Assembly (NCBI GenBank): GCA_905235315.1 | Contig: CAJOLG010000056.1 | Span: forward strand, 1-10,454 | Length of the DNA stretch: 10,454 nt | Direction of reading: 5' to 3' | DNA from: an uncultured Solobacterium sp. | GTDB lineage: Bacteria > Bacillota_I > Bacilli_A > Erysipelotrichales > Erysipelotrichaceae | Notes under the pieces: model-generated | Told to the model about the DNA's origin: nothing | The model's input: the letters and a program-made list of their open reading frames with translations, nothing else | Database searches by the model: none | Made by a program: the position numbers and the translations under genes | Part shown: positions 1 to 7,176 of the stretch, piece after piece | How the letters are laid out: every line of letters begins with the position of its first letter | Numbering within the stretch: the first letter of the stretch is position 1

Positions 1-20
1 GCCGGGGAAAGGAAGGGCTC

Positions 21-2690
21 ATGGAAGAGGAAAACAAGCAGTCCGGGTTTATGATCAGGCTTTCAACCTGGATCGTGGATAAGAGGAATCTGATTTTTCT
101 GATTACCGTCATCGGGCTGATCTTTTCCTGTTTTTCCCGTAACTGGATCAATGTTGAAAACAGTCTGATCGCCTATCTGCCGGATTCTTCCGACACCCAG
201 CAGGCGCTCAATGTCATGGAAGACCAGTTCGTCACGTTCGGCAGCGCCAAGGTGATGGTCTCAAGCATTACCTATGATGAGGCGGAGGCGCTTCGGAATC
301 GGATCGATGATCTTGAGGGAGTGTTGTCGGTCACCTTCGATGACACCGCCAAACACTATGCGGATGTTTCTGCCCTGTATGAAGTTACCTTCCGTTATCC
401 GGACAGTGATGAGAGGTGTCTCGAAGCGCTGGATGCCGTAAAGGAAAGCCTTACCGGCTATGACACTTCCGTTTCGACGGAACTGGGCAACTCGAAAGGC
501 GATATCATTGCCCAGGAAATCAATGTCATCATGGTCTATGTCGCGATCATCATCGTGATCGTTCTGACCCTGACCAGCGAAACCTATGCGGAGGTTCCGG
601 TTTTGATTCTGACCTTTGTCATCGCGATGGTTCTGAATCTCGGTACGAACTTCATCTTCCCCAAGATTTCTTTTGTATCCAATTCCGTCACCAGCATTCT
701 TCAGCTGGCGCTGTCGCTCGACTATGCGGTCATATTGTGCAACCGGTTCAAGGAAGAACACCGCAGTCTGCCGATCCGGGAAGCGGTCATCGTCGCGCTT
801 TCAAAGTCGATTCCCGAAATCGGCGCCTCATCGCTGACTACCATCGGCGGTCTCATCGCGATGGCATTCATGCAGTTCAAACTCGGCGTTGATATGTCCG
901 TGTGTCTGATCAAGGCAATTCTGTTTGCGCTTTTGTCTACGTTTATCGTCATGCCGGGACTTCTGATTCTGTTCGGCCCGCTCATTGACCGCACCGGTCA
1001 CAAGAGTTTTGTGCCGAAGATTCCGTTTGTTGGAAAGTTTGACTATAAGACAAGGAAAATCATTCCGCCGATTTTTCTTGTGATCGTCATTCTCGCCTCT
1101 CATTTTTCGAGGCTTTGTCCGTATGCCTATGGCTACGGCGGAATCGAGACCCCAAAGCTGAATTACATTCAGATCGCGCAGAATCTCATCGATGAGACGT
1201 TCGATACAAAGAATATGGTGGCTGTGATCATCCCGGGCAATGATTATGAATCGGAACGCAGACTGTATGACGATCTGATGGCGTATGAAGAGGTGGACAG
1301 CGCAACGGCACTGGTCAGCACCGAGGCGATCGGGGGATACAAACTGGCGGATGCGCTGAATCCCCGCGACTTTGCGGAACTCGCCGGCATCGACTACGAG
1401 GAGGCACAGATCCTGTATTCCGCCTATGCGGTAAAGGATGAGGATTACAGCAAACTGCTCGGCAACGTATCGGATTATGAGGTTCCGCTCATCGACATGT
1501 TTCTGTTTCTCTGCGATGAGATGCATGAAGGGTATATCAGTTTCGATCAGGAGACCGAGGACATGCTGGAAGAGGCGTATGTTCTGATGGACAGCGCGAA
1601 GGTGCAGCTGTCGGGTGAGGATTATGACCGCATGCTGTTTTTCCTGAATCTTCCCGAAGGCGGTGATCCGACCTATGAATTTCTGGATACGATGAAGTCC
1701 GTCGCGTCCCGGTATTATCCCGAAGATGAGATCTACCTTGCGGGCAACAGCACAAACGAATACGACTTCAAGAAATCCTTCGCAATCGACAACATGGTCG
1801 TCTCGCTGGTATCCATCCTGATCGTCCTGGTCGTTCTGCTGTTTACCTTCAAATCCGTCGGAATGCCGGTGCTTCTGATCAGCGTCATCGAAGGCAGCAT
1901 CCTGATCAACTTCTCATTCCCGTATTTCACGAATACACTGCTGTTCTTTATCGGCTATCTGGTCGTGAGTGCGATTCAGATGGGCGCCAATATCGACTAT
2001 GCGATCGTCATCGCTTCCCGCTATCAGGAAATCAAAAATGACAGTGACAAGGAAACGGCGATGATCGAAACGCTTAATTTTGCTTTCCCGACCATCATCA
2101 CATCCGGCTCGATCCTGGCGGCTTCCGGCATCCTGATCGGAAACATGACGTCTGAGGCATGTATCTGCGGCATCGGTCAGAGCATCGGCCGCGGTACGAT
2201 CATATCCATCATTCTTGTCATGTTTGTCCTGCCGCAGATCCTCATGATCGGCGATCGGCTGATCGATCGGACTTCCTTTGAAGTACATCGGAAGGAACGC
2301 ACCGCCAATGCGGGTGCGACCCGGATTGAAGGCATTGTCTCCGGTACGATCAACGGCACGGTCAAGGGGTATGTGAACGGTCTCGTGGAAGGAGACGTCA
2401 ACGTGCGGCTGATTACCGGCAATGCGGAAGCGGCGGATTCAAAGAACGAACAGCCGATGGAAGACATACCGGAATTACCGGCGGTATGCGAAGAGACCGA
2501 ATCGGAAACGGAGCCGAAAGACGCAGTCCCAAAGACGTCGGATCATGAAAATGAACAGCCGACGGAAGATGTGTCGGATGTATCGGCGGTTTGTGAAGAT
2601 GCGGATGTCCAGGCGGAATCTGAATCAAAGGTTTCGGCATCTCAGGAACCGGTGAAGGAAGGAGGAGACGCTGATGAAAAAAAGGGTTGA
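21..2690 (+). CDS. MMPL/RND-family membrane transporter with repeat-bearing C-terminal tail
   Basis: This is a proton-driven type RND exporter of the MMPL branch, acting in the cytoplasmic membrane; its substrate cannot be read from sequence. The layout is the RND duplication: one helix (about residues 22-38), a large extracellular loop (40-163), five helices (about 165-318), then a seventh helix (348-363), a second loop (365-590) and five more helices (592-745). Each half carries the Asp-Tyr pair in its fourth helix, D234-Y235 (LSLDYAVILCNRF) and D659-Y660 (GANIDYAIVIASRY); in mycobacterial MmpL3 the equivalent pairs form the proton relay. After the last helix comes a cytoplasmic tail of about 140 residues with six G-x-[IV]-x tetrads (771-794) and an acidic 35-residue tandem repeat. 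The start at 21 has an AAGGAAGG-type site just upstream, but the frame stays open to the window edge, so an earlier start cannot be fully excluded. It overlaps the next gene by 17 bases. Confidence 0.93.
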   Translation: MEEENKQSGFMIRLSTWIVDKRNLIFLITVIGLIFSCFSRNWINVENSLIAYLPDSSDTQQALNVMEDQFVTFGSAKVMVSSITYDEAEALRNRIDDLEGVLSVTFDDTAKHYADVSALYEVTFRYPDSDERCLEALDAVKESLTGYDTSVSTELGNSKGDIIAQEINVIMVYVAIIIVIVLTLTSETYAEVPVLILTFVIAMVLNLGTNFIFPKISFVSNSVTSILQLALSLDYAVILCNRFKEEHRSLPIREAVIVALSKSIPEIGASSLTTIGGLIAMAFMQFKLGVDMSVCLIKAILFALLSTFIVMPGLLILFGPLIDRTGHKSFVPKIPFVGKFDYKTRKIIPPIFLVIVILASHFSRLCPYAYGYGGIETPKLNYIQIAQNLIDETFDTKNMVAVIIPGNDYESERRLYDDLMAYEEVDSATALVSTEAIGGYKLADALNPRDFAELAGIDYEEAQILYSAYAVKDEDYSKLLGNVSDYEVPLIDMFLFLCDEMHEGYISFDQETEDMLEEAYVLMDSAKVQLSGEDYDRMLFFLNLPEGGDPTYEFLDTMKSVASRYYPEDEIYLAGNSTNEYDFKKSFAIDNMVVSLVSILIVLVVLLFTFKSVGMPVLLISVIEGSILINFSFPYFTNTLLFFIGYLVVSAIQMGANIDYAIVIASRYQEIKNDSDKETAMIETLNFAFPTIITSGSILAASGILIGNMTSEACICGIGQSIGRGTIISIILVMFVLPQILMIGDRLIDRTSFEVHRKERTANAGATRIEGIVSGTINGTVKGYVNGLVEGDVNVRLITGNAEAADSKNEQPMEDIPELPAVCEETESETEPKDAVPKTSDHENEQPTEDVSDVSAVCEDADVQAESESKVSASQEPVKEGGDADEKKG
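2331..2402 (+). repeat. Six glycine tetrads (G-x-[IV]-x) in the transporter tail
   Basis: Residues 771-794 of the transporter form six consecutive four-residue units with Gly first and Ile or Val third: GIVS, GTIN, GTVK, GYVN, GLVE, GDVN. The regular alternation suggests a short beta-solenoid or stacked beta strands on the cytoplasmic side. The fold is inference; the periodicity is directly visible. Confidence 0.8.
2445..2654 (+). repeat. 105-base imperfect tandem repeat encoding acidic tail units
   Basis: Two consecutive 35-codon units encode residues 809-843 and 844-878 of the transporter. Both begin NEQP-[MT]-ED and both have AVCE at the same offset, with a single Cys each; the rest is acidic and diverged. 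This is likely an old in-frame tandem duplication in a disordered cytoplasmic tail. Confidence 0.7.
2660..2665 (+). promoter_or_regulatory. Ribosome binding site for the GLUG-repeat membrane protein
   Basis: AGGAGG lies 8 bases before the ATG at 2674, inside the last codons of the transporter gene. It fixes the start of the downstream gene and allows translational coupling across the 17-base overlap. Confidence 0.85.
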
Positions 2691-5600
2691 ATTTCTTCTT
2701 GCAATGATTCTTGCGCTCTGCCTGTTCGGTGTTCCTGCTGCGGCGCTGGCCGAAACGGAGCCGGAAGAAACGCCGACGGAAGAGGCGGAAGGCAGGGAAA
2801 CGATCGCGATTTCCGATGAGGCGGAATTCCTCGACTTCATCAATCACTGCACCTATGACGCCTGGAGCAGGGATAAGATATTCGAACTGAATTCCGATAT
2901 CACCGTAAGTTCCGATGATTTTGTCGGAGGAACGGTTTTTGCGGGACTTCTGAACGGAAACGGACATACGATTTCCGGTATTAAGGTCAATGAGGAAGCT
3001 TCACCGGCCGGCGGTCTGTTTGCGACGGTGGCGAAAGACGGAATCATCGACAATCTGTGCGTATCCGCTACCGTGACACCGCGTGGCACGCAGGCCAATA
3101 TCGGCGGAATCGCGGGCGTTAATTACGGCATTCTGCGGAACTGTTCCTTTACGGGAACGGTTCAGGGTTCACGCAATACCGGCGGAATTGCCGGAATCAA
3201 TGCGGCGACGGGAATGATCTTCAACTGCAGTGTGGGCGGTGTGCTGTACGGCCAGACGATGACCGGCGGGATCGCGGGATACAATCTCGGAACGATCACC
3301 GGTTCGGAAAACAGCGCCTATGTCAATACGGATGCGGATGATGCGGATCTCAATGCCGGAAACATCTCCTTTTCCATCTCGCCCGATACCCAGACCCTGA
3401 TTGCCAGTCAACAAGGTATCGTGCGCTCGGATACCGGCGGAATCGCCGGCTATTCGGACGGTTCGATTCTGCTTTGCCGCAACTCGGGAACGGTCGGCTA
3501 TCCGCAGGTCGGATACAATGTCGGCGGGATTGCGGGCCGCAGCGACGGGCATGTCTTTACCTGTGTCAATAACGGAAAGATCTGCGGCCGGAAGGACATC
3601 GGCGGAATCGTCGGTCAGGCCGAACCTTACGTATCGATGACCCTTTCTCCTTCGGCGCTCGCGTCGCTTTCGGCTTCGATGTCATCGCTGGAAGCCGGGA
3701 TTGATTCCCTGGAAGCTGATGCGAAACAGACGAATGATGATTTTAAGAACCGTCTCGAATCGATGACGCAATATCGTGAGACCGCCGTCGATGCCTTTTC
3801 CACGATTTCCGATCATGTCGGTGACAGTGTCGCTGCGTTCGATGCGGCGGGCATTGAGGAAGACCTCAGAAAAATCGAAGGAATGGATTTCTCCGGGTTC
3901 AAGCTGGATCCTGATGATTCGAAAGACCGCCGGGATGAACTGTATGCCGGCACCGAACATATCCGCGACAGTATTTACGGTCAGCTGGATGTGCTGCAGG
4001 AAATCAATCTGCGCAATGCCAGCGGCGACCTGGTTTCCTCAATCGCCGGTCTGTCTGATCAGGCGAATCTGCTTCAGCAGGAAATCAGCGGCCGGGCGGA
4101 TACGCTGATCGCGGATGCGAACAGGATCACCAATTCTGTGAATGCCATGCAGAATACGATCAGCGATGCGCTGTATACGCTCGAGCATCCGGAAGAACTG
4201 GTTCAGGATACTTCGGAAGTCAATGTGGATTCCGTCCTTTTCGGCAAGATCGCATTGTGCGTCAATAACGGTGAAGTAAGCGGTGCTCTGAATACCGGCG
4301 GGATCGCCGGTGCCATGGGCATCGAATACACGGCCGATCCGGAAGATGACGTCAGCGTCCAGCTGGATGTCACGCAGAAAAAGGAATATGAGCTCAAATG
4401 CATTCTGCAGGGCAACCGGAACTACGGAAAGACGGGCGGTGTAAGAAACGACATCGGCGGAATCACCGGCCGGATGGACCTCGGCCTCATCTTTTCGTGT
4501 GAAAACTACGGTGAGGTATCTTCATCTTCCGGTGATGAGATCGGTGGAATCGCCGGCATCGCCGCTTCGACCGTGCGGAACAATTATGCCAAGTGCCGGC
4601 TGTCCGGTTCCGCTGCGGTCGGCGGTATTGTCGGAGCGGGAACCGCCGGGACCCTGTTGGGAGGGTCGAGTGTGGTGGATTCCAACGTCTCGATGGCGGA
4701 TATCACGGAATACACACAGTCGGCCGGTGCGATTGCCGGAACGGATACCGGAACCTTTACCAACAATGTGTTCGTATCGGACACGCTTGCCGGAATCAAC
4801 GGTGCCAGCTATGCCGGACGGGCAGAGCCGGTTTCCTATGAGACCCTGACGAAAGAATACTCGCTGCCGTCAGAGTTCCGCTCTTTCAGCCTTCGATTCT
4901 ATGCGGATGACGAACTGCTCAGGGAGATCTCCTTTCATTACGGCGACTCGTTCACCGAAAAGGATTTCCCCGTCATTCCCGCAAAGAACGGAATGTATGC
5001 GCAATTCGACCGAACAGATCTTTCGAATCTCCATAACGATACGGTGGTCACAGCCGTCTACTGCAATGATCTGACTGCACTCGCGTCTTCGGATACCCGT
5101 TCCAGCGGCCGCTCGATCTTCTATGTGAAGGGAAACTTCAATGAGAATGACGTCTTTGTGACGACGTCCGAAAAGGAAGAGCCCGAGTCGTTTCATCTCT
5201 TGCGCAATTCGCTCTGGCAGGCGATCGGTTCCTATCTGCGTTCTCCCGCCAAAGGCATACCGTTCGATGAAATCGAGCAGTGGCATATTTCAATACCGGA
5301 TGATGGGGCTGACGTCCATGAAGTCCGGTTCGTACCGCCGTCCCTGATTACCGGCACCTATCAGATTTATCTGCGTACCGCGAACGGCTGGCAGCGGCTC
5401 AACGACAGGGAAATCGGCAGCTATGCCGTGTTTGAACTGGCGGGAAATGAGGCCGACCTGGCGCTGATCACGGCGATTCCGGGCTGGTGGATTTACGTCT
5501 TCATCGCCTGGATCGTTCTTTCGGTGGTGCTGATCGTGGTTCTCTATCGCTCGCGTGACAAACGCCGGGCGACCCATCAGGCGATCCACCGGCATATCGC

Positions 5601-6912
5601 GGAAAACAGAAAACTGCAGATTGCGACAGTCTCCGTTCTGGCTGTGCTTGGAATCGGAATCCTCGGTGTCGGATTCATGTATGTCCATAACGGCATTTCC
5701 GGCGCCGCCCGGGCATATCAGCTGGTGCGGGTATATGAAGACCGGAAACCGCTGGCCATGGAAGGCGTGCTGAATCTGAAAGCGGGCAGCCGGAATACGC
5801 AGGAGACATTCCTCATCGAGCAGGATGAATCCGGAGTCATGATCGTCACGGTCAACGGGCTTTCCCTGTATTATCTCGACGATATGGTCAGTCTCGAAAA
5901 CGGCCGTACGTTCCGGGTTGGAAGTCTTGCGCCGGATTACGGTGATCTTCTGAAGACATCAGTGGAACTGTTTGAACACGCGTCGTTTGAAACGACAACC
6001 TCTTCCGATACCACGACCCATACGATGACCGCCTCTCAGGAAGATGCAGAAAAGGTGCTGCGGCTTCTGCTTGCGGAATATGCGGATGAACTGCCCGATC
6101 TCAAATCGGTCGATATTTCGGTCAGCGAAAAGAACCGTGAACTGAGTGAAATCAGCTTCCGTTCCGCGGGAGTTCTCAAGGATAAGGACAAGACCGCCTA
6201 TGATGTGTCAATGAACCTGATCGTGCGGGATCCGGGCGCCTATACCATCGCGGTGCCGGATGCGGTCAGGGCATCCCTGAACACGGAAAACCGGAATGCG
6301 TATGAACTGACCGGGGATTATCTCGATCTTCTGACTGCCTGGGCGAAACTCAATCTCAGCGATACGATGAGCGCCCGGATCAGGGTATCAACGGATACGG
6401 ATCTTCTGAGTCTCGACGACAACTTTCAATACCGCCGCAGTTATAATGGCGGCAATCCGATCCGTTCGGTGCAGAAGGGCAATCTGATCGTATACTTCAA
6501 TGACGATACGATGTGCACGGAAACCGGCAGGATCATTACCGACAGCCTTCACGCCAACCTTGCGGCAAACGGCCGCCTGCCGGAACTGGTCTATGACCTG
6601 TGCATGCGTGCATCCTTCGACATTTCGCCGGCGGATACCACGCGCGTCTTCACCATCCGACTGAACGATGAGGACATCCGGATTCTGCAGGAAGCGATGC
6701 TGGCAGGACATTCGGATCTGATCGAACTCTCTTCAGGGACGGTCCTGATCACGATGAACAACGATTCCATCACCCGGATCAACTGCAGTCTGAGCGGAAC
6801 GATCACCGTTCTGGAAGAGACGTCTTCCATCGAGATCGGTGCGGAAGGAACCATCGATACGAACGATGATTTCAGCATTCCGGAACGGGTCAGGTCCGCC
6901 CTTGAAAAATAA
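2674..6912 (+). CDS. Large exported GLUG-repeat / coiled-coil membrane protein
   Basis: Its function is unknown; it is clearly exported and membrane-embedded. It starts with a signal peptide (residues 1-26, cleavage near ALA-ET) and a short acidic stretch. GLUG-type repeats with the GGIAG/GGIVG core follow at residues 144, 170, 198, 255, 284 and 310, and again at 542, 595, 624, 650 and a degenerate copy near 685. Between the two blocks lies a helical, low-glycine region (about 325-505) that looks like a coiled coil. A beta-rich segment (720-925) leads to two hydrophobic helices (about 933-957 and 982-1004) joined by a strongly basic loop (RSRDKRR...), so by the positive-inside rule both the N-terminal part and the C-terminal 400 residues are extracellular. 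The C-terminal part looks like two related halves. No HExxH protease motif is present, although GLUG proteins are sometimes named as Zmp-like peptidases. Overlap with the transporter gene and the strong site at 2660-2665 suggest co-translation and a shared role. Confidence 0.9.
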   Translation: MKKRVEFLLAMILALCLFGVPAAALAETEPEETPTEEAEGRETIAISDEAEFLDFINHCTYDAWSRDKIFELNSDITVSSDDFVGGTVFAGLLNGNGHTISGIKVNEEASPAGGLFATVAKDGIIDNLCVSATVTPRGTQANIGGIAGVNYGILRNCSFTGTVQGSRNTGGIAGINAATGMIFNCSVGGVLYGQTMTGGIAGYNLGTITGSENSAYVNTDADDADLNAGNISFSISPDTQTLIASQQGIVRSDTGGIAGYSDGSILLCRNSGTVGYPQVGYNVGGIAGRSDGHVFTCVNNGKICGRKDIGGIVGQAEPYVSMTLSPSALASLSASMSSLEAGIDSLEADAKQTNDDFKNRLESMTQYRETAVDAFSTISDHVGDSVAAFDAAGIEEDLRKIEGMDFSGFKLDPDDSKDRRDELYAGTEHIRDSIYGQLDVLQEINLRNASGDLVSSIAGLSDQANLLQQEISGRADTLIADANRITNSVNAMQNTISDALYTLEHPEELVQDTSEVNVDSVLFGKIALCVNNGEVSGALNTGGIAGAMGIEYTADPEDDVSVQLDVTQKKEYELKCILQGNRNYGKTGGVRNDIGGITGRMDLGLIFSCENYGEVSSSSGDEIGGIAGIAASTVRNNYAKCRLSGSAAVGGIVGAGTAGTLLGGSSVVDSNVSMADITEYTQSAGAIAGTDTGTFTNNVFVSDTLAGINGASYAGRAEPVSYETLTKEYSLPSEFRSFSLRFYADDELLREISFHYGDSFTEKDFPVIPAKNGMYAQFDRTDLSNLHNDTVVTAVYCNDLTALASSDTRSSGRSIFYVKGNFNENDVFVTTSEKEEPESFHLLRNSLWQAIGSYLRSPAKGIPFDEIEQWHISIPDDGADVHEVRFVPPSLITGTYQIYLRTANGWQRLNDREIGSYAVFELAGNEADLALITAIPGWWIYVFIAWIVLSVVLIVVLYRSRDKRRATHQAIHRHIAENRKLQIATVSVLAVLGIGILGVGFMYVHNGISGAARAYQLVRVYEDRKPLAMEGVLNLKAGSRNTQETFLIEQDESGVMIVTVNGLSLYYLDDMVSLENGRTFRVGSLAPDYGDLLKTSVELFEHASFETTTSSDTTTHTMTASQEDAEKVLRLLLAEYADELPDLKSVDISVSEKNRELSEISFRSAGVLKDKDKTAYDVSMNLIVRDPGAYTIAVPDAVRASLNTENRNAYELTGDYLDLLTAWAKLNLSDTMSARIRVSTDTDLLSLDDNFQYRRSYNGGNPIRSVQKGNLIVYFNDDTMCTETGRIITDSLHANLAANGRLPELVYDLCMRASFDISPADTTRVFTIRLNDEDIRILQEAMLAGHSDLIELSSGTVLITMNNDSITRINCSLSGTITVLEETSSIEIGAEGTIDTNDDFSIPERVRSALEK
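3646..4188 (+). other. Coiled-coil insertion between GLUG repeat blocks
   Basis: Residues about 325-505 lack the GG-I-A-G core and are rich in Leu, Ala, Ser, Asp, Glu and Gln with heptad-like spacing, for example SSLEAGIDSLEADAKQ and QANLLQQEISGRAD. The repeat pattern resumes on the other side at residue about 528. I read this as a helical hairpin or coiled coil protruding from a beta-solenoid, by inspection only. Confidence 0.6.
5761..6909 (+). repeat. Duplicated extracellular domain at the C terminus
   Basis: Residues about 1030-1202 and 1215-1412 share ordered similarities: LLKTSVELFEHASFE with LPELVYDLCMRASFD, a helix with EDAEKVL versus EDIRILQ, SVDISVSE with TVLITMNN, and the closing YTIAVPDAVRASL with DFSIPERVRSALEK. 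The identity is low, so this is an ancient protein-level duplication, not a DNA repeat. The strand-rich pattern with one helix is reminiscent of LolA/LppX-type lipid carriers, but that is only a suggestion. Confidence 0.6.
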
Positions 6913-6935
6913 GCGGATCGTTTCCCGCTTTCTTC
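6911..6935 (+). terminator. Weak terminator-like hairpin after the transporter operon
   Basis: AAGCGG (6911-6916) pairs with CCGCTT (6925-6930) across an 8-base loop, and TCTTC follows. The stem is short and the T-run broken, so it would be a weak intrinsic terminator at best. It begins inside the TAA stop codon. Confidence 0.35.
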
Positions 6936-6996
6936 GAATCTGTTGTAAACATTTCCGGATAGCTCAAAATGGTATTTAATGCAAGGGTTCGAAGAA
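6930..6996 (+). other. Imperfect stem-loop in the intergenic region
   Basis: TTCTTCGAA (6930-6938) is the exact reverse complement of TTCGAAGAA (6988-6996). Further inward, TCT/GGG can pair with two wobbles, TTG (6943-6945) with CAA (6982-6984), and CATT (6950-6953) with AATG (6978-6981), leaving a small bulge and a 24-base inner region containing AAAT-GGT-ATTT. No T-run follows, so it is not a standard terminator. Its role is unknown: RNA processing or stability element, a protein site, or chance. Confidence 0.5.
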
Positions 6997-7065
6997 CAGG
7001 CTGCGGTGGCAGTGGAATGTTTTTATCCCGGCATATCCCGCTCCTTCTGCAGCCGGGGCAGGCAA

Positions 7066-7094
7066 TTGCGGTTGCAGGATGAATAGAATATAAC
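7066..7094 (+). promoter_or_regulatory. Candidate sigma-A-type promoter for the surface protein gene
   Basis: TTGCGG (7066-7071) and TATAAC (7089-7094) are separated by 17 bases, each matching the housekeeping consensus at four or five of six positions. An overlapping alternative is TTGCAG (7072-7077) with TATTAT (7097-7102), spacing 19. Either would give a leader of about 70-80 bases containing a small GTGCA-CAT-TGCAC hairpin (7136-7148). The gap of 264 bases and the change of gene content support an independent transcription unit. Confidence 0.5.
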
Positions 7095-7164
7095 TGTATT
7101 ATAGAAAAATACGAAAAACGAAGATAACTTTTCATGTGCACATTGCACGGAAAATGCATGGTTC

Positions 7165-7170
7165 AGGAGG
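7165..7170 (+). promoter_or_regulatory. Ribosome binding site for the surface protein gene
   Basis: AGGAGG lies 6 bases before the ATG at 7177, and the signal peptide begins directly at that ATG. This start is therefore well supported. Confidence 0.85.
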
Positions 7171-7176
7171 CTTTTT

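Noticed and set aside
828..1526. Long antisense open frame within the transporter gene
   Set aside because: It lies opposite a convincing 12-helix transporter, lacks a ribosome binding site, and its protein is compositionally odd (rich in Arg, His and Ile) with no recognisable domain.
3103..3620. Repeated GGCGGAAT-type DNA motifs suggestive of a CRISPR or dispersed repeat
   Set aside because: They encode the GGIAG core of GLUG repeats, vary at synonymous positions and occur at irregular spacing with no spacers.
2674..6912. Zmp-like metallopeptidase reading of the GLUG protein
   Set aside because: No HExxH zinc-protease motif is present in the translated protein; GLUG repeats alone do not show protease activity.
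6957..6993. tRNA-like elements: GGATAGCTCA resembling a D-arm and GGGTTCGAA resembling a T-arm
   Set aside because: Only about 20 bases separate the two motifs, leaving no anticodon arm, and no acceptor stem can be drawn. The TTCGAA is better explained by the longer inverted repeat. A tRNA remnant is possible but not supported.
6913..7176. Small protein gene or known riboswitch in the intergenic stretch
   Set aside because: No open frame with a ribosome binding site is apparent and I recognise no conserved riboswitch core; only the hairpins and candidate promoter listed above.
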